Source: Bedellia somnulentella
Lineage: Eukaryota; Arthropoda; Insecta; Lepidoptera; Bedelliidae
DNA length: 64,000 bases
NCBI GenBank assembly: GCA_963576735.1
Contig: OY755170.1
Coordinates: 24,350,875-24,414,874, forward strand
Direction: 5' to 3'
Shown in pieces: positions 12,701-24,196 of the stretch. Under the pieces are notes generated by a model. The model was not told the DNA's origin, searched no databases, and saw only the letters and a program-made list of their open reading frames with translations. Each line of letters opens with the position of its first letter. Position 1 is the first letter of the stretch. The position numbers and the translations under genes are program-made.

Positions 12701-15700
12701 GCGTTTTAAATAATATATCATGTCCAAATAATACTTGATGGTGCAAACCATTGTCTTTTATGACGTCGATAATTGTTAGTAAAGTAAACCGAAACCGATG
12801 TTAGCGAACAACTAATCGATGAATGCAAATAAATATCTTAACTCGCATGATTCATATGACTTATGAGCCAAAATTATACTCTAAACATCTACAATAAATA
12901 AGTCAAAAAATAAGCGTAAATCTAATATGTGATTATGAGTTAGCTAATAATTTAACCAATGAGTGAGTCCATCATTCACATGAGGTTTTATAGATACAAT
13001 AAAGATAATGTCGATTAAAAGTTTTAAAGGTTACTAAATGATGAAAGTTGTTATGTAGAAGTTGTAAGAAATTAGTTGGGTGAAGTTACGTCTTGGTAGC
13101 TGAATGTCTCTGTAACATCGATGTGAATGGTCTGCTAGCACAAAACTAAGCTCCAGTCTACTACAAGTACGAATCATAACTCAAAAGAATAGCAAACCAT
13201 CTGATGCAATGAAGAACTAATTACATGATACCATTACAGAACATTAGCAAGAGATATGATTTCGACTCATCCGCTTAATATTCTACTTAAGGGCTTCTAA
13301 TTAAAGAATTGACTTGTTTACGTAAAAAATACGATCATTTATTTTAGTTCATCCAATTTGTATTTTGTGTACATTGATTACTAATTGTAATTGTTGTATA
13401 AAGTTCAGTCTTGCGGTCAATAAGATTTGTTTTAGTCCAATGTGAAGGGCAGAAAAAGCGAGAGCTCCTTTTACGCATAAACTCCTACAAATTAACACAT
13501 TTAAAAGGTGTAACAAAAGTATACGATTCTCACAATAGAGAGAACATCACAAAGGACTCAGTGAATATTGAAGTACAAATTGTAATTTATAATTTTACGT
13601 CAGTCCTCTTTAAACTAACACTAATTCTACACATTTATATATTTTTTGGCGAACATGTGATAATGGGTATTACGTAATCTCGAAAAAGACTTCATATATT
13701 ATAGCTAGAAATCCGGATAAATAATAAGCTAGAACATATATTAAGACATTAATCAATTAAATTGCAAGAAACAGTATGTTGCAACACAGGGGGCAGCAAA
13801 CATGGAGAAGTTATTTCAGGAATTCTTTACTTTTATTTGAATAGCAGAAGATTTATAAAGAAAGTAAAATATCTTTCACATCGTCAGTTTACTGTAATTT
13901 TCTATTGGTTGCAAATGAACACTTGATTTCATAACACAGCATGAATCGGTAAATTACACATCTCTATGATTGCATACATGATATTGACTCGGTATGCTTG
14001 TATTTCATAAAGAACATGAAAATGATAAAAAATCGTCGGTGGTCAAGGTTTTCAATATACAATTCAATTTTATAACAAATATCTAGCACGTTCTTTATCC
14101 GATTTATTTATTATAAAGAAAATGTGAAGCTATAATAATACTATGCTGTGTAGTGTCGGCTTAGAATAACACTACCCCGTTTCTTCCGGTGGATGTACGT
14201 AAGAGGCGACTAAAGGTATTGGGGCTTTTAAGGGATTTTTGGGCGATGCGGTTGGAGACCCATCACCAACAACCTTTATTTATTTATACCATCTTTTCCC
14301 CACTCACATTTCCAAAAGTGGCTGAGGAATTTCTAATTCCCTATTTTTATATTTAATTAAAGACCCTTTCATCCTAGAATTCCTAGCAACAATATGTTTG
14401 AATCATTCCATAAATAAATGCTAATTAGCAGTCACATATTATTTAATTTCACATTAATTCATAAGTAAACGAATATTGATAATCAGAAATAAATAACTGA
14501 AATACCCTTAAATTCTTTTGAATGATTATTTTCCAGATTAACTTAATGGTTTCATCTCGTATACAACAGTAGAATAGATTTGTTATATTTAGACTTATAA
14601 AACAAATTTAAATAAGTATTTCCGAAGTTATTTTCATAAGTGTTGCGTAATAAAATAATTAAAGCTCGTAAGTCTAGTCCCTCGGCACCGCTGTGTGAGA
14701 AATGAGAAGCCACTATGTATGTATGTACAGTTGGTTTTGCATAACGTGAACTCTTAGTTATCTAGTTAAAGTTGAGAGTTAATACCCTGTTTTATTCGGT
14801 TTAAAAGTATTGCGGCCGTTAAGAAACACACGTATATGAACAGGGCTTTATTTAATTATATTTTTTTTATAAGCAAATGAATAAGTTAGAATTGGCATGG
14901 GATACATCAAACCATTATGATTTTCCTTTGCCAAACAGCAATCTTGACTAAATTTTCATCAGAAGACAAAACAGGGATAACCTTCAAGTTGGTAAAAATA
15001 AATACATTCGTATATGAATATAAAATATGCAAAAGATTCACTAAATACTACTTATTTAAACAACATATAGACACTGAAAATCTTAAGGCTGGATGACATA
15101 CACAAATAATTTACATACATATACTCACGGCGATAAATTCCTAAACGGGGTAATGAGAAATTCCTCAGCCACTTTTGGAAGTTGAGTGGGGAAAAGATAG
15201 AAATAATAAATGTTTTTGGTGACGGGTCTCCCACCACCTCGCCCAAAGCCCACTTAAAAAGCCCCTACACCCTTAGTCGCCTCTTACGATCACCCACGGG
15301 TAGAATTGGGGTAGTGTTATTCTAAGCCGACACTACACGTAACACAAATACAAATAATTTAACTAAAGAAAGTACATTTAAACATATAAAGTGAAAATAA
15401 CACAAATTTCAATTGAACTAAGCTCTGAGAAATGTCGGCAGAGCGTGTTCATCAGTGACAAATTAGCACTGGAGCGATGTAGGTATGTTCTACGCCAATC
15501 GAGCATGTTGAAATTACAGTACTACTGCCACCCTTTCGAGGATTTACGGCAAGATGGCTATGTGTACGTATAATAACTGTGCGTAAGCTGTGTAGTGTCG
15601 GCTTAAAATATCACAACCCCATCCCTTCTCGTGCTTGTTCGTAAGATAACATTAATTTTATCCATAATCCATAACCAATAACATTAATTTTACTATCTTT

Positions 15701-17689
15701 TCCCCACTTAATTTACAAAAGAGGCTTATGAATTTCTTGTTATGAAGCTCTGGCTACCCCTTCTACAAAAACGATTGTTAATATTTTAAATTGTATGTCT
15801 GAATGTTATTGTTGAATGTTATCAAGGAATGAGTTTGCATATAGATTTACAAAATTAGTTTGTACAGTTCTTAATATATACACCTATCCTGCATATTATT
15901 ATTTTTTTCTTTTTCCATGTCCTTTGTGTTTCTATTTACTATGGACATTTTCAGGATTCAACTAAGTAAAATGTTTCAGTCGTAATACATGCCTCTACCG
16001 CTTTGTGCAGCCATCAGTTGGTAGAGAAATACGTAACATATGTAAATGGAATGATATTATAAAATTCTTTGCCAAGTCATAATAAGTCAACAATATTATA
16101 TATATAAACAAAGAAGCTTTATTTTTAAAGATTTCCAATTCAGGCCATAAAATATAATAATTATAGCAAGAACTATCTTGTGGAAAACAGGACGCTACGC
16201 CACCCCTCAATAGATGGCACTGATTGTGTTTTCTACATCGCGGTATGAATTCTTTTTTGTGTCCCTATATAAGGAAATGGCAAGCCATCATTTGTATACT
16301 ACGTTGTGTTGTAGCTGCAGATTCGGTTCAGATCTGCTCAATTCGCAATTTTTTGGACGCCGGTTGCCACCCTTTACATGGTGACTGGTGTAATAACAAC
16401 CTAAGTTATTCTCAGCAAAAGGCGTTTTCTAGCATTGCTGTGGTAAATTTCTCACTCAAAAGTTCACGCCGTCGTCGCAAGGCTGAGTTGTACTTAGTCA
16501 TGTGACAGTGTCTTCGTACAAAACGGCGATAGATCTACCCCCTATCATGTGAGTACACTGTCCAAGCAAAACGTGGGTACTCTGAACACTTATGTGTAGA
16601 AGTATTAGTACCTTAGCCAACCCCTTCGGGGATCAACGGCGTGCTCGTTTGAGTTAAGTTGAGAATTTGATAAACATTCATTTAATCGGTATCACTGCGG
16701 ATTAATAAATATTTACTAATTACTAGAGTTGACGTACGGCAGTGTGTGTAATATTGCTACAATAGTAAATACATTTTAGAGTTGATCTGCGCCCCAATGC
16801 AAATAATGTTGGTATTTTCTAAGACTCTCACGATTGCCCATTATAATTAAAAGAAATATTGACTTTCGGATATTTATAAATATATAAGTAATGTTGTCAT
16901 TTAATGCGATTTGGGTATTTAATTCATCTCATTGTTCTACAGGCCCAAATAAAAAATGTTGAATCGTATTATCAAGAGATGCTAAATGAAAATACTGCAA
17001 AAATGAAGAAATTGCAGGATGAAATTTGCGAGTATCAAAAGGTTATACAAACTACGGATTCAAAAATATATGCTTTGACAAAGCAAATGACAGAAAAAGC
17101 TGCGAAAATAGAACAACTGCGAAATCAGTTACTCAAATATGAAGAATGCTCCTTGCAAAATATATTTTTTGCTCCGATGAGAACAGCAACCGACAATGAG
17201 ATTCAAAAACTATCTGATCTAGCGAAAACATTGAATAAAAGATTAGATGAAGAACGAGAGAAATGGAATGAATTAGACAACAAATATAGAAAACTAAAAA
17301 TACAAAAGTCAAAACTCGAAAGAAACAACGTCAGTCTTGAAAATGAACTTACTTTATTAAAAGCTTCGAAGAGAGGATCGCAAGTTTCTAGAACATCACT
17401 GACTGCAGGTGAAATGCCTGGCATTAAGAAAATAGCTACTAAACATACCGAATCCACATCATCTTCGGAACAACGCAGCGAAATTAACATGGATTTAGAA
17501 AAAAAAGATTTACTCAGCAAGCTAGAATTGACCGAAGAAAAAATTAAAATATTAGAAGATAAACTACAAATGGTTGAAGAAGAGAAGCAATATGACTACG
17601 AACATTTGACGGAAATGATCCAAACATCCAAGCAGTTGTTTGGTGAAGCCTTGAAAGTATTGCAGAAAGAAAAGTGTGTTTGTTCTTAG
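9708..17689 (+). CDS. CCDC13: CCDC13 ortholog, coiled-coil centriolar-satellite/ciliary protein
   Basis: Four coding exons: 9708-9845, 10450-11073, 11153-11371 and 16943-17689. All junctions are phase 0, with donors AAG|GTGAAA, CAA|GTAAAC and AGA|GTGAGT and acceptors TTGTTCCAG, TTATTTCAG and TGTTCTACAG. The joined protein is about 575 residues and almost entirely coiled coil. It matches vertebrate CCDC13 in order: ENGLRK...DQEIKEL, KITDLCKQNRHLVAE (about residues 95-110), GWKGRAQQILLLQ (about 215-227), a LEKSHHDDTLI block (about 313-323) and a C-terminal QLFGEALKVLQKEK. Human CCDC13 is about 715 residues, so this copy is shorter. CCDC13 is known as a centriolar-satellite protein needed for ciliogenesis; that role here is inferred. 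AATAAA lies at 17713. Intron 3 (5.6 kb) carries SINEs. The start ATG is the first in the frame, but an upstream non-coding exon cannot be excluded. Confidence 0.88.
9990..10248 (+). mobile_element. tS2 SINE body in CCDC13 intron 1
   Basis: Contains AACGTCGTGAGGAAACCCAC, TGGCTGAGTTGTACTTAGTC, CCCTATCACGTGAGTACACT, TGATGTTCAGAAGTATTAGT and ends CCCCTTCGGGGATATTCGGCG. The same modules recur at 11745, 16470, 52800 and 56745. The tRNA-like head is not clear in this copy. Confidence 0.65.
11745..11935 (-). mobile_element. tS2 SINE body, minus strand
   Basis: Starts (plus-strand reading) CCCCGAAGGGGCGGCAGAGG and ends with CGCCGTTTTGTACGAATACACTGTC, the reverse complement of the plus copy at 10090-10220. 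Diverged but collinear. Confidence 0.6.
14145..14343 (+). mobile_element. SN retroposon, 3'-truncated
   Basis: Full 5' head GCTGTGTAGTGTCGGCTTAG, the GTAAGAGGCGACTAAAGGTA block and GATGCGGTTGGAGACCCATC, ending after GTGGCTGAGGAATTTCTAAT. The GTGAGTATATG tail is absent, so a later deletion is likely. Confidence 0.8.
15112..15338 (-). mobile_element. SN retroposon, near full length, subfamily 2
   Basis: Minus-strand copy from tail (ACATACATATACTCACGG) to head (AGCCGACACTACAC). The middle reads CTTACGATCACCCACGGGTAG, marking a subfamily distinct from copies with TACGTACACCC(G/A)CCGG. The open frame over it is not a gene. Confidence 0.85.
15587..15770 (+). mobile_element. SN retroposon, degenerate
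   Basis: Head GCTGTGTAGTGTCGGCTTAA is intact. The middle is shortened and carries a short direct duplication (ATAACATTAATTTTA near 15647 and 15678). It ends after GAAGCTCTGGCTACCCC without the tail. Confidence 0.7.
16470..16648 (+). mobile_element. tS2 SINE body
   Basis: Contains GGCTGAGTTGTACTTAGTCA, CCCCTATCATGTGAGTACAC and CCAACCCCTTCGGGGATCAACGGCG, collinear with 10060-10235 but lacking the CAGGTGACAAAGTCACGTGAT piece. Confidence 0.65.
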
Positions 17690-17873
17690 ATTAATACTTT
17701 TATGACTATTGAAATAAATCTTTAGTTTATACATATAGGTAATATTCTTTTCTTCTTAATCACTGTTATTGTCAAGATCTGAAACATTTAATTACTATCG
17801 TTTGCTGAAATTAATTTCGGAAAACCTTATGATAAAATTAACATAATTACAAATTTTAAGTTAATTGATAAGA

Positions 17874-17962
17874 AAAGTGGCTGAGGAATTTCTCATTCCA
17901 AAGCTTTGGCTACCCCGTTAAGTGATTTATAGCCGTGAGTATATGTATATATGTATGTATGG
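17874..17962 (+). mobile_element. SN retroposon, 5'-truncated 3' end
   Basis: AAGTGGCTGAGGAATTTCTC, then TTTATAGCCGTGAGTATATG and an ATGTATGT tail. Only about 90 bp of the 3' end is present, about 185 bp downstream of the CCDC13 stop. Confidence 0.75.
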
Positions 17963-18246
17963 TCCTCTAAATAAGAAAAGTTAAAATATATGAACGGGAT
18001 GAGAAAAATCCAAACACAAATCGCCTAGCAAACTAGTCTATGCTAATACAACTAGATTGGGTTATAACAGAAAAAAAAATATAGGCGCCGTGTGTGTATG
18101 TAAATATTTTCTATCAGGAAAAATAGCTAATAATAATAATAATGATAATATTTTTTACAAGAGGTTACAAAGGCTATGGCCTGCACCAGCTAGATGTAAT
18201 GGTTAAACTGTTTATACATCATGCATGTACGTTATTTAGATGTAAT

Positions 18247-18446
18247 GCTGTGTAGTGCCGGCTTAGATAGCACTACTCCATTTCTTCCAGTGGGTGTGCG
18301 TAAGAGGCGACCCATCACCAAAATCTTTATTTCACCATCTTTTCCCCACGCAACTTAGAAAGGTGGCTGAGGGATTTCTGATTCCCTAGCTCGGCTACCC
18401 CTTCATGGGATTTATAGCCGTGAGTATATGTATGTATGTATGTACA
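18247..18446 (+). mobile_element. SN retroposon with internal deletion
   Basis: Head GCTGTGTAGTGCCGGCTTAG and tail GCCGTGAGTATATGTATGTATGTATGTA are both present. The middle jumps from GTAAGAGGCGA directly to CCCATCACCAA, losing about 50 bp. Confidence 0.8.
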
Positions 18447-18462
18447 TGTACGTTACTTTTTT

Positions 18463-18612
18463 TCTAGCTGACCCGCGCCACTTTGTCTGCGTGGCATATG
18501 CCCTAAATATAGTGATTTTTATCATGAGTGAAACTCTAAAAAACAATACTGATGGTGCTTTAATACAGCTGCTAGGGTAAAGAATTGCCTAATAACTAGT
18601 CAATTGATGTCT
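18463..18612 (-). mobile_element. RTE/SINE-type repeat end (CTAGCTGACCCGCG)
   Basis: Begins CTAGCTGACCCGCGCCACTTTGTCTGCGTGG, the reverse complement of the common lepidopteran end seen at 4850-4865 and 29618-29652. The remainder is eroded. Confidence 0.5.
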
Positions 18613-18732
18613 GAATAAGCTCGAATGGCAGCGCATGATGCTGTTCTTATTCCTACGCGTATGTATGGCAGCGAATGTTGGGTCTGGCAGAAGAAGTACG
18701 AGTATGAGAGAAGAGTGGATAGTGAATACTAA
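18613..18732 (+). pseudogene. RTE-like LINE ORF2 fragment
   Basis: Translates as ARMAAHDAVLIPTRMYGSECWVWQKKYE, nearly the same as the block at 22700-22785 of the longer LINE copy. About 120 bp only, with no tail. It abuts the preceding repeat. Confidence 0.75.
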
Positions 18733-18932
18733 AACTATCTTGTTCTTCTGTCATATTTCCTTTTCTTTGTAAACTCAAAGAAAAATGTATAAGAAATGGA
18801 ATGTGGCTATTGGAAAAGATATACTAGTATCTACGTACTTATTCTAACCCCTTTTCCTTCTTTCAACCGTCTTGCATGACGGTACTCTACTAAAACTACA
18901 ACTTAATTGGCTACAGTAAGAAAAGACATAAC

Positions 18933-18950
18933 TTTATTGATATATTTATT
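18933..18950 (-). terminator. Candidate poly(A) signals of the IMFamide gene
   Basis: Two AATAAA hexamers on the minus strand (plus-strand TTTATT at 18933-18938 and 18945-18950), about 215-230 bp past the stop codon. Confidence 0.5.
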
Positions 18951-19162
18951 ATAGGCTTAGTGTTACAATCATTATATATTCCGTTGAAAGTTGCGATACA
19001 TACAAAATTCTTCGTTATTTAGTCGGTACGATATACATTGGCGATTCGAGTATTGTTATATTGGTTTACACAACAGATGTGATATATGAGCTGTTGTAAT
19101 TCCATGGTTTCGTCTAGAGAAGCAAATCCGGTCGCCGTGGTGGTTCCAGTCGATGAAGGAAA

Positions 19163-19849
19163 CTATTTGCTTTCCTGCGCCGGGAACCAAGCCTGGCAGG
19201 CTTCCGTGGCGATTTCACAAAATGCTGTATATGTCCTTCCTCTGGCTTCGTAGTCTAGAAAAGAAAAAAAGCAGTTTGAAAATTAAGAATACTGTTTGTG
19301 ATCATTTAATTTTATGTGTATAGTTCAAAAGAGTAGAGGGAAAGTTCAAAAAGATAATGTACAGTTATAGTTTATACAGAGAAAGAGTTTTTTTTTTAAC
19401 TATGTACATAAAATACTTTTTGGTAAAGAATACATACATACATAAATACATACATACATAAATTACTCAAACTATCAACCCATGGTATTGAAACAGGCAC
19501 ATATACTTTTAATTTATTGGTATAATATGTATAATTGTTAAACCTATGCCTTCCACAAAGAACCTTTTAAATCACAATAAACAATATATTTTTAAAATCT
19601 TTTTGTAAATACCTTTTTTCCGAAGCGCACTTATTATTTTATAAGGAATTACGAGGAGTAAAATGCCACTAAGTTCGTTAATATAAAAATGTTCTTACAT
19701 TCATTCCCCGTCGGCGCCCTCTTCCCGAACATGATGCCGTTCATAGGCGCGTTCTTGTAGTTGGCCTCCGCCAGCCCCGCCATGGACGCCACCAGCACCA
19801 CCACGAACACGACCCCGAGGGTGAAGCGAAGAAGACCGGAAGTCGCCAT
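19163..19849 (-). CDS. IMFa: SIFamide-family (IMFamide) neuropeptide precursor
   Basis: Two coding exons on the minus strand: 19849-19699 and 19254-19163, joined in phase 1 (donor GAAT|GTAAGA, acceptor TTTTCTAG|AC). The product is 80 residues: a hydrophobic signal peptide (about 1-29, ending GLAEA), then NYKNAPMNGIMF (30-41) followed by GKR, i.e. an amidation glycine and a dibasic cleavage site. A C-terminal peptide with CEIATEACQAWFP (Cys63, Cys70) matches the conserved two-cysteine tail of SIFamide precursors. Typical SIFamides end FNGSIFamide; the MNGIMF form corresponds to IMFamide reported in Bombyx. SIFamide is a brain neuropeptide acting on a GPCR; the same role is inferred here. The dinucleotide before the ATG is AG, so a 5' UTR intron is possible. 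TTTATT at 18933-18938 is AATAAA on the minus strand. Confidence 0.92.
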
Positions 19850-20139
19850 CTTTGACAGAGCAAATTATTAAATTTCAAGTACCATATATATCACTCACTA
19901 CCACAATAGGAACTAATGGCGTGGAACTAAGAACAACTCTAGCAGTCACTTAAAAGCCTTGATATCCTTAGTGGAATGTTGGAAAACCCACGGAGAGAAA
20001 TAGGACCACTGCCCACTAATTAACCATTAGATTAGTACTCTATTCTAAACCGATGCAGCGCAAATTAATGTATAATCAACACAACGTTCACACTACATAT
20101 CCCTTAAGGCCCTAGGGGGTGGCAGGGGTACTTCTAAAT

Positions 20140-21540
20140 ATCACGAGTGTGAAGAAAAGAAACATTGGTGTCACGATTTATACATACAAAATAGACTACA
20201 AAAATGGAATAGTAGTAATTTCATAGTGCCATTGGATCGTGCAAGTCAAACTTTTTTCTACCACAAACCGTACGGTTAGTTGACACGCGACTACAAGCAT
20301 ACAGAAACCACTCATAATTTTAAAAACATAACTAAATATGAAAAGTTAACGAAACTTTCCATTCCAAAGTAACAACACACAGCATTCGTGAAAATAAATC
20401 GCTGCAGAGCAAATAAAATTAAACTCAAATCAACAACTATGAACTGAAAAGTAAGTGTATATTTTTTCCAAAACACGTTACAATATTCTCATTAATTTTC
20501 ATAAGAACTCTGAGATGAACATAAATTACAACCATGAACCAAGTCAAAAGGATTTATGTTCCCTTTTTCGTCATAATAACTTGCATAAATCTCTTAAACA
20601 AAGTCTACCAAAGGAAATAAGTAAATACAAAGACATCTTCATATATTAGATATACATCCATCAGATATATTTATGTTTAATATAACCCATAATAACTATC
20701 TTGGATAGCACTGTCTCATCTGCTCTGCCTACCTCTGTTTGAGTAAAACCGTAAATATACAAATAAAATACATGTACAAAAAATATTTACTGAACAAAAC
20801 CTACGACTTGCGCTCTAGCATAAAACAGCACAAACTATCACCAGCTCATTCGCAAAACTGCACCTACCTTATGAAGTTTTTTGCTAGATAATTCGCTGAC
20901 CAAGGGACGTAGAGTGAAGTGATACTGCCGCAAGAAGCGACCACCCTCCGGTTTTATAGCCCCAGCAGCTATAGTAATAGGTACGTATTAATAAGTGTTC
21001 AATTACAGGGATTATTGAATCCCGACCGCATATTGACACTCAAGATGATAGAATCAAAACTTCGTTTGCGGGGAGTGACCGGATTAGCTGAAGCTATTGA
21101 GTAGCTGTAATGAGAAATATTGAGGCTTTTGTTTATTTGCTTGCAGTAATATGATGTTGTATTACGGTTTTAAGAAAATCTGTATACTAACTTTACACCA
21201 ACGGAATATGTTTCACCCTTGAACTAAACAAAAATAAATTTTGGGCCGAGGCAACCATCACTTATGTATGACTCAGTTATTGTCAAACAACTCTTTTAAT
21301 TTGGATAAAAGACTTAGAATCAACGTACAGCCGAAACTACTATACTTAAAAAGTTGAAATTTTATCCGGCGGTGTCTTTTATTATGTAATTGAGCACAAA
21401 GAAGTGAATTTGAGAAAATCCAGTCCTAATGGTATGAAATAGGAGTGTAAAGTTTGTATGTAACTTTTAATGTAATTGTGTATGTGAAAGTTTCGATTAC
21501 ATTGTTTTCATTATTTTTGTAGGGGAAAGAAACAAAACTT
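20140..21540. other. Intergenic region upstream of the IMFamide gene
   Basis: No coding support. It could contain the promoter and a non-coding first exon of the minus-strand neuropeptide gene, but no convincing TATA/Inr pair stands out. The open frames at 20455 and 20919 lack any recognisable homology. A 40-bp tS2-like remnant (CCCTAGGGGGTGGCAGGGGT) lies just before, at about 20105-20135. Confidence 0.4.
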
Positions 21541-21544
21541 TGGG

Positions 21545-21678
21545 GGGACCCATCACCAGCAACCTTTTACTATCTTTTCCCCACTCAACTTATAAAAGTG
21601 ACTGAGGAATTTTTGATTGCTTAGTTTAGGCTATCCCTTTTAGGGATTTTTAGCCGCGAATATATGTATGTATGTATG
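21545..21678 (+). mobile_element. SN retroposon, 5'-truncated
   Basis: Starts inside the family at GGACCCATCACCAGCAACC and runs to GCCGCGAATATATGTATGTATGTATG. Confidence 0.75.
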
Positions 21679-22232
21679 ATGGCTGGGACGCACCGAATAG
21701 AAAATCTTAATGCTTGTATATACAATTCGTATTTACGATATTTCAGTTAGTACACCGAGTTTAAAATAACCGTGTTAAGTCGTTAAGTGTCCATGTATGG
21801 TCACTGCCTATCCCGATGTTAATATAATTAATGACATAAATATAAGCACCGAAGTCTATACGAATTTCAATATTCTACAGAAATAAAATATGAACAATAT
21901 TTGGCTTGAAAATATCACACAAAATTACGTCGTCGACCTAATGATTTTGTCAAATACAGTGATGACAATTTAAAACATTCTCAGCCAATTTTGATAAAAT
22001 GAATAATAAATTAAGTAATAACTATCATTTGCAAAATAAAAAAAAAACAAACAAGCATTTTCATTTATTCCGGAGAATTTATAACCTCCTTCTTATTCGC
22101 AGTCGATTTAAAAAGGGTTGATAATGAAATGTTAAGTTTGTTTCATCATTTATAGAGAAATAATGACATAAAGGTGGTGAAGTATATATAAAAGTCCGTG
22201 GAATACACATTTAAATAAAATACATAGCGATT

Positions 22233-23217
22233 GAGCTAAAAGGGTGTCCGACCGGGTTGTGTAGCTTCTCCGTGGCTCTTCAATTTGTTCATGGATGACT
22301 GCCTGATAGATTTGCGTGAAAGTGATTATGGACTGAGAATGGGTGGATTCGTCATCAAATGCCTCTTATATGCTGATGATCAAGTGTTACTTGCTTTGTC
22401 GGTTGAAGAGTTGCAAGAGATGATGAATATTGCATATGCATCTTTTGAAAGAAAGGGAATGAGGGTGAATGTGGCTTAAACCACAACCATGGTTTATTAG
22501 AGAGAGGAGAACATGACCGAATGCGTGATTGAAATTATTGGTAAGAAAGTGGATCAAGTGAAAGAGTTTGTATATCTGGAAAGTTTGTTTACTAGGGATG
22601 GAAAGTGTGATGAAGGTATCGAGAGAAGAGTTAAAAAGGGTAATGCGATTAATGGAGCTTTGAATAGTCTCATGTCTAGTCAGTCGGTGTCAGAAAAGAC
22701 CCGAATGGCAGTGCATGATGCTGTTCTGGTTCCTACGCTTATGTATGGCAGTGAATGTTGGGTGTGACAGAAGAAGCACGAGAGCAGAGTGAATGCTTTA
22801 GGGATGAGGTCCCTCAGAAAAGTTTGTAATGTAAGGTTATGTGATCGTGTGAGAAATGACGTGATTCGTGAAAGGAGCGGCGTGAAATATGATATTGTAA
22901 AAAAGATAGAAAAAGAAATGTTGAGATGGTTTGGGCACATAAAGAGGATGGATGATAGTGAATTGGTAAACAAGGTCTATAGAGCCAAAGTGGAAGGTAT
23001 TGTGAGTAGAGGACGACCACGGAAGTCACACCTTGACCAAATAGAGGGTGTGCTCAAAAAGGCCGGCGTCCGAAGTATGAAGAATAAAAGAGCATGTATG
23101 AAAAGATTGATGGATGTAAACGAAGATAGAGAGGATCGTACAAAGTGGCGATCAATAGTCTCTGCCTACCCCAATGGGAAATAATGGCGTGAGTATATGT
23201 ATGTATGAGCTAAAAGG
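22233..23217 (+). mobile_element. 5'-truncated RTE-like LINE with 11-bp target duplication
   Basis: The element spans 22244-23206 between two copies of GAGCTAAAAGG (22233-22243 and 23207-23217). It keeps the end of a reverse transcriptase: RPGCVASPWLFNLFMDD, then LLYADDQVLL with the YADD catalytic box, then EFVYLESLFTRDGK, YGSECWV, MLRWFGHIKRMDD and RGRPRKSHLDQI, ending SAYPNGK. Stops at 22477 (TAA), 22498 (TAG) and 22768 (TGA) break the frame, so it is dead. The 3' end is CCCAATGGGAAATAATGGCGTGAGTATATG plus ATGT repeats. Clade assignment to RTE rests on remembered protein pattern and the microsatellite-like tail. Confidence 0.88.
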
Positions 23218-23325
23218 CAGGCGTCCAAGCTATGAAAAATAAAATAGCATGTATAAATAGATGGCTGAACGTTAATGAGGGTCAAAAGGTTTTTCGAGAT
23301 CGTAGAGGGTGGCTCAAAAGCGTGT
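23218..23325 (+). pseudogene. Older LINE fragment that received the LINE insertion
   Basis: Downstream of the target duplication the sequence reads AGVQAMKNKIACINRWLNVNEGQK, a diverged version of AGVRSMKNKRACMKRLMDVNE in the newer LINE. The few bases left of the first target copy (GCGATTGAGCTAAAAGG) fit the same alignment, so the new LINE landed inside an old relative. Confidence 0.7.
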
Positions 23326-23752
23326 CATGTCTGTTTTTATCGCATTTGACTGTTAAACATCGGTTAAAATCTCTCTAATATATTGGGTAAATTTCGTGAC
23401 AGAAAAGCCATTCATATCAGGGCTTATAATTTCAATAGGTAAGTCATGTCATGTTATAGAACTTTTCTCGAAATCTGTAATGTTAACTTATTCTATGTAA
23501 ATAATTAATAATTATCATTGACTCCATTTTCAATTGAAATGATTGTATCGACACGTGTTGGTAATGGAAACTCATTTCTTAGATGCGATATAACAGCGCA
23601 TACAATATTGTTTATATAAGGTAACATTTGAAACAATATGTCCATTATTGTACTCCAAAGATTAATTAATTCCGGAGTACATATACTCAACAAACAACCT
23701 CTCCTCAACTTTTTATATTTAATTAACTAACCCTCTTTTTAAATTTATAACT

Positions 23753-23937
23753 TCACGACTATAAATCCCAAAAGACGGGCAGTTAGCGCTTCAGAATAGG
23801 AAGATTGGTAAAAAATGATGGTTTTTGTTGGGTATCTAACCACATTCCACATATGTTAAATACCCAAAACTCTAATAGTTCTTTTGCGACACCCTCGTAA
23901 TGAAATGGGCTAGTGCTGTTCTTAGCCAACACTACAC
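23753..23937 (-). mobile_element. SN retroposon, degenerate
   Basis: Plus-strand reading starts CACGACTATAAATCCC and ends GTGCTGTTCTTAGCCAACACTACAC. The middle is heavily diverged. Confidence 0.6.
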
Positions 23938-24120
23938 ATTTACAAATTATTTCATATGTATTTCAAGGTAATAATAGCATATCAAGAATAATTTCATGTA
24001 ATGGGAATCCAATAAACTTATTTTATCTCTGCGGCCTTACGGAGATAGGCATCAATACTGACTGGCACAAACTCATCTCATCAAATTCACTAAATATATT
24101 CGAGAGGTTTCATTCGTTTA

Positions 24121-24196
24121 GGCTGAGGAGTTTTTAGCTCCAAAGCTCTGTTTTACCCCTCTTTAGGATTTATGGTCTTGAGTATATGTATGTATG
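24121..24196 (+). mobile_element. SN retroposon 3' fragment
   Basis: GGCTGAGGAGTTTTTAGCTC to TTGAGTATATGTATGTATG; 5'-truncated. Confidence 0.65.

Larger units (their letters stand above)
11372..16942 (+). other. CCDC13 intron 3
   Basis: A 5.57-kb GT-AG intron between coding exons 3 and 4. It holds a (TA)n run at about 11620-11641, a minus-strand tS2 copy, three SN copies and a plus-strand tS2 copy. From about 12000 to 14140 I see only AT-rich sequence without coding or repeat structure. Open frames inside it (for example 13411-13677 and 16224-16505) are not supported; the latter runs into the tS2 repeat. Confidence 0.8.

Noticed and set aside
16224..16505. 93-residue open frame in CCDC13 intron 3
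   Set aside because: Its second half is the tS2 SINE and the first half has no homology or splice link.
20919..21104. 61-residue frame upstream of the IMFamide gene
   Set aside because: Could overlap a non-coding first exon on the other strand, but nothing supports translation.
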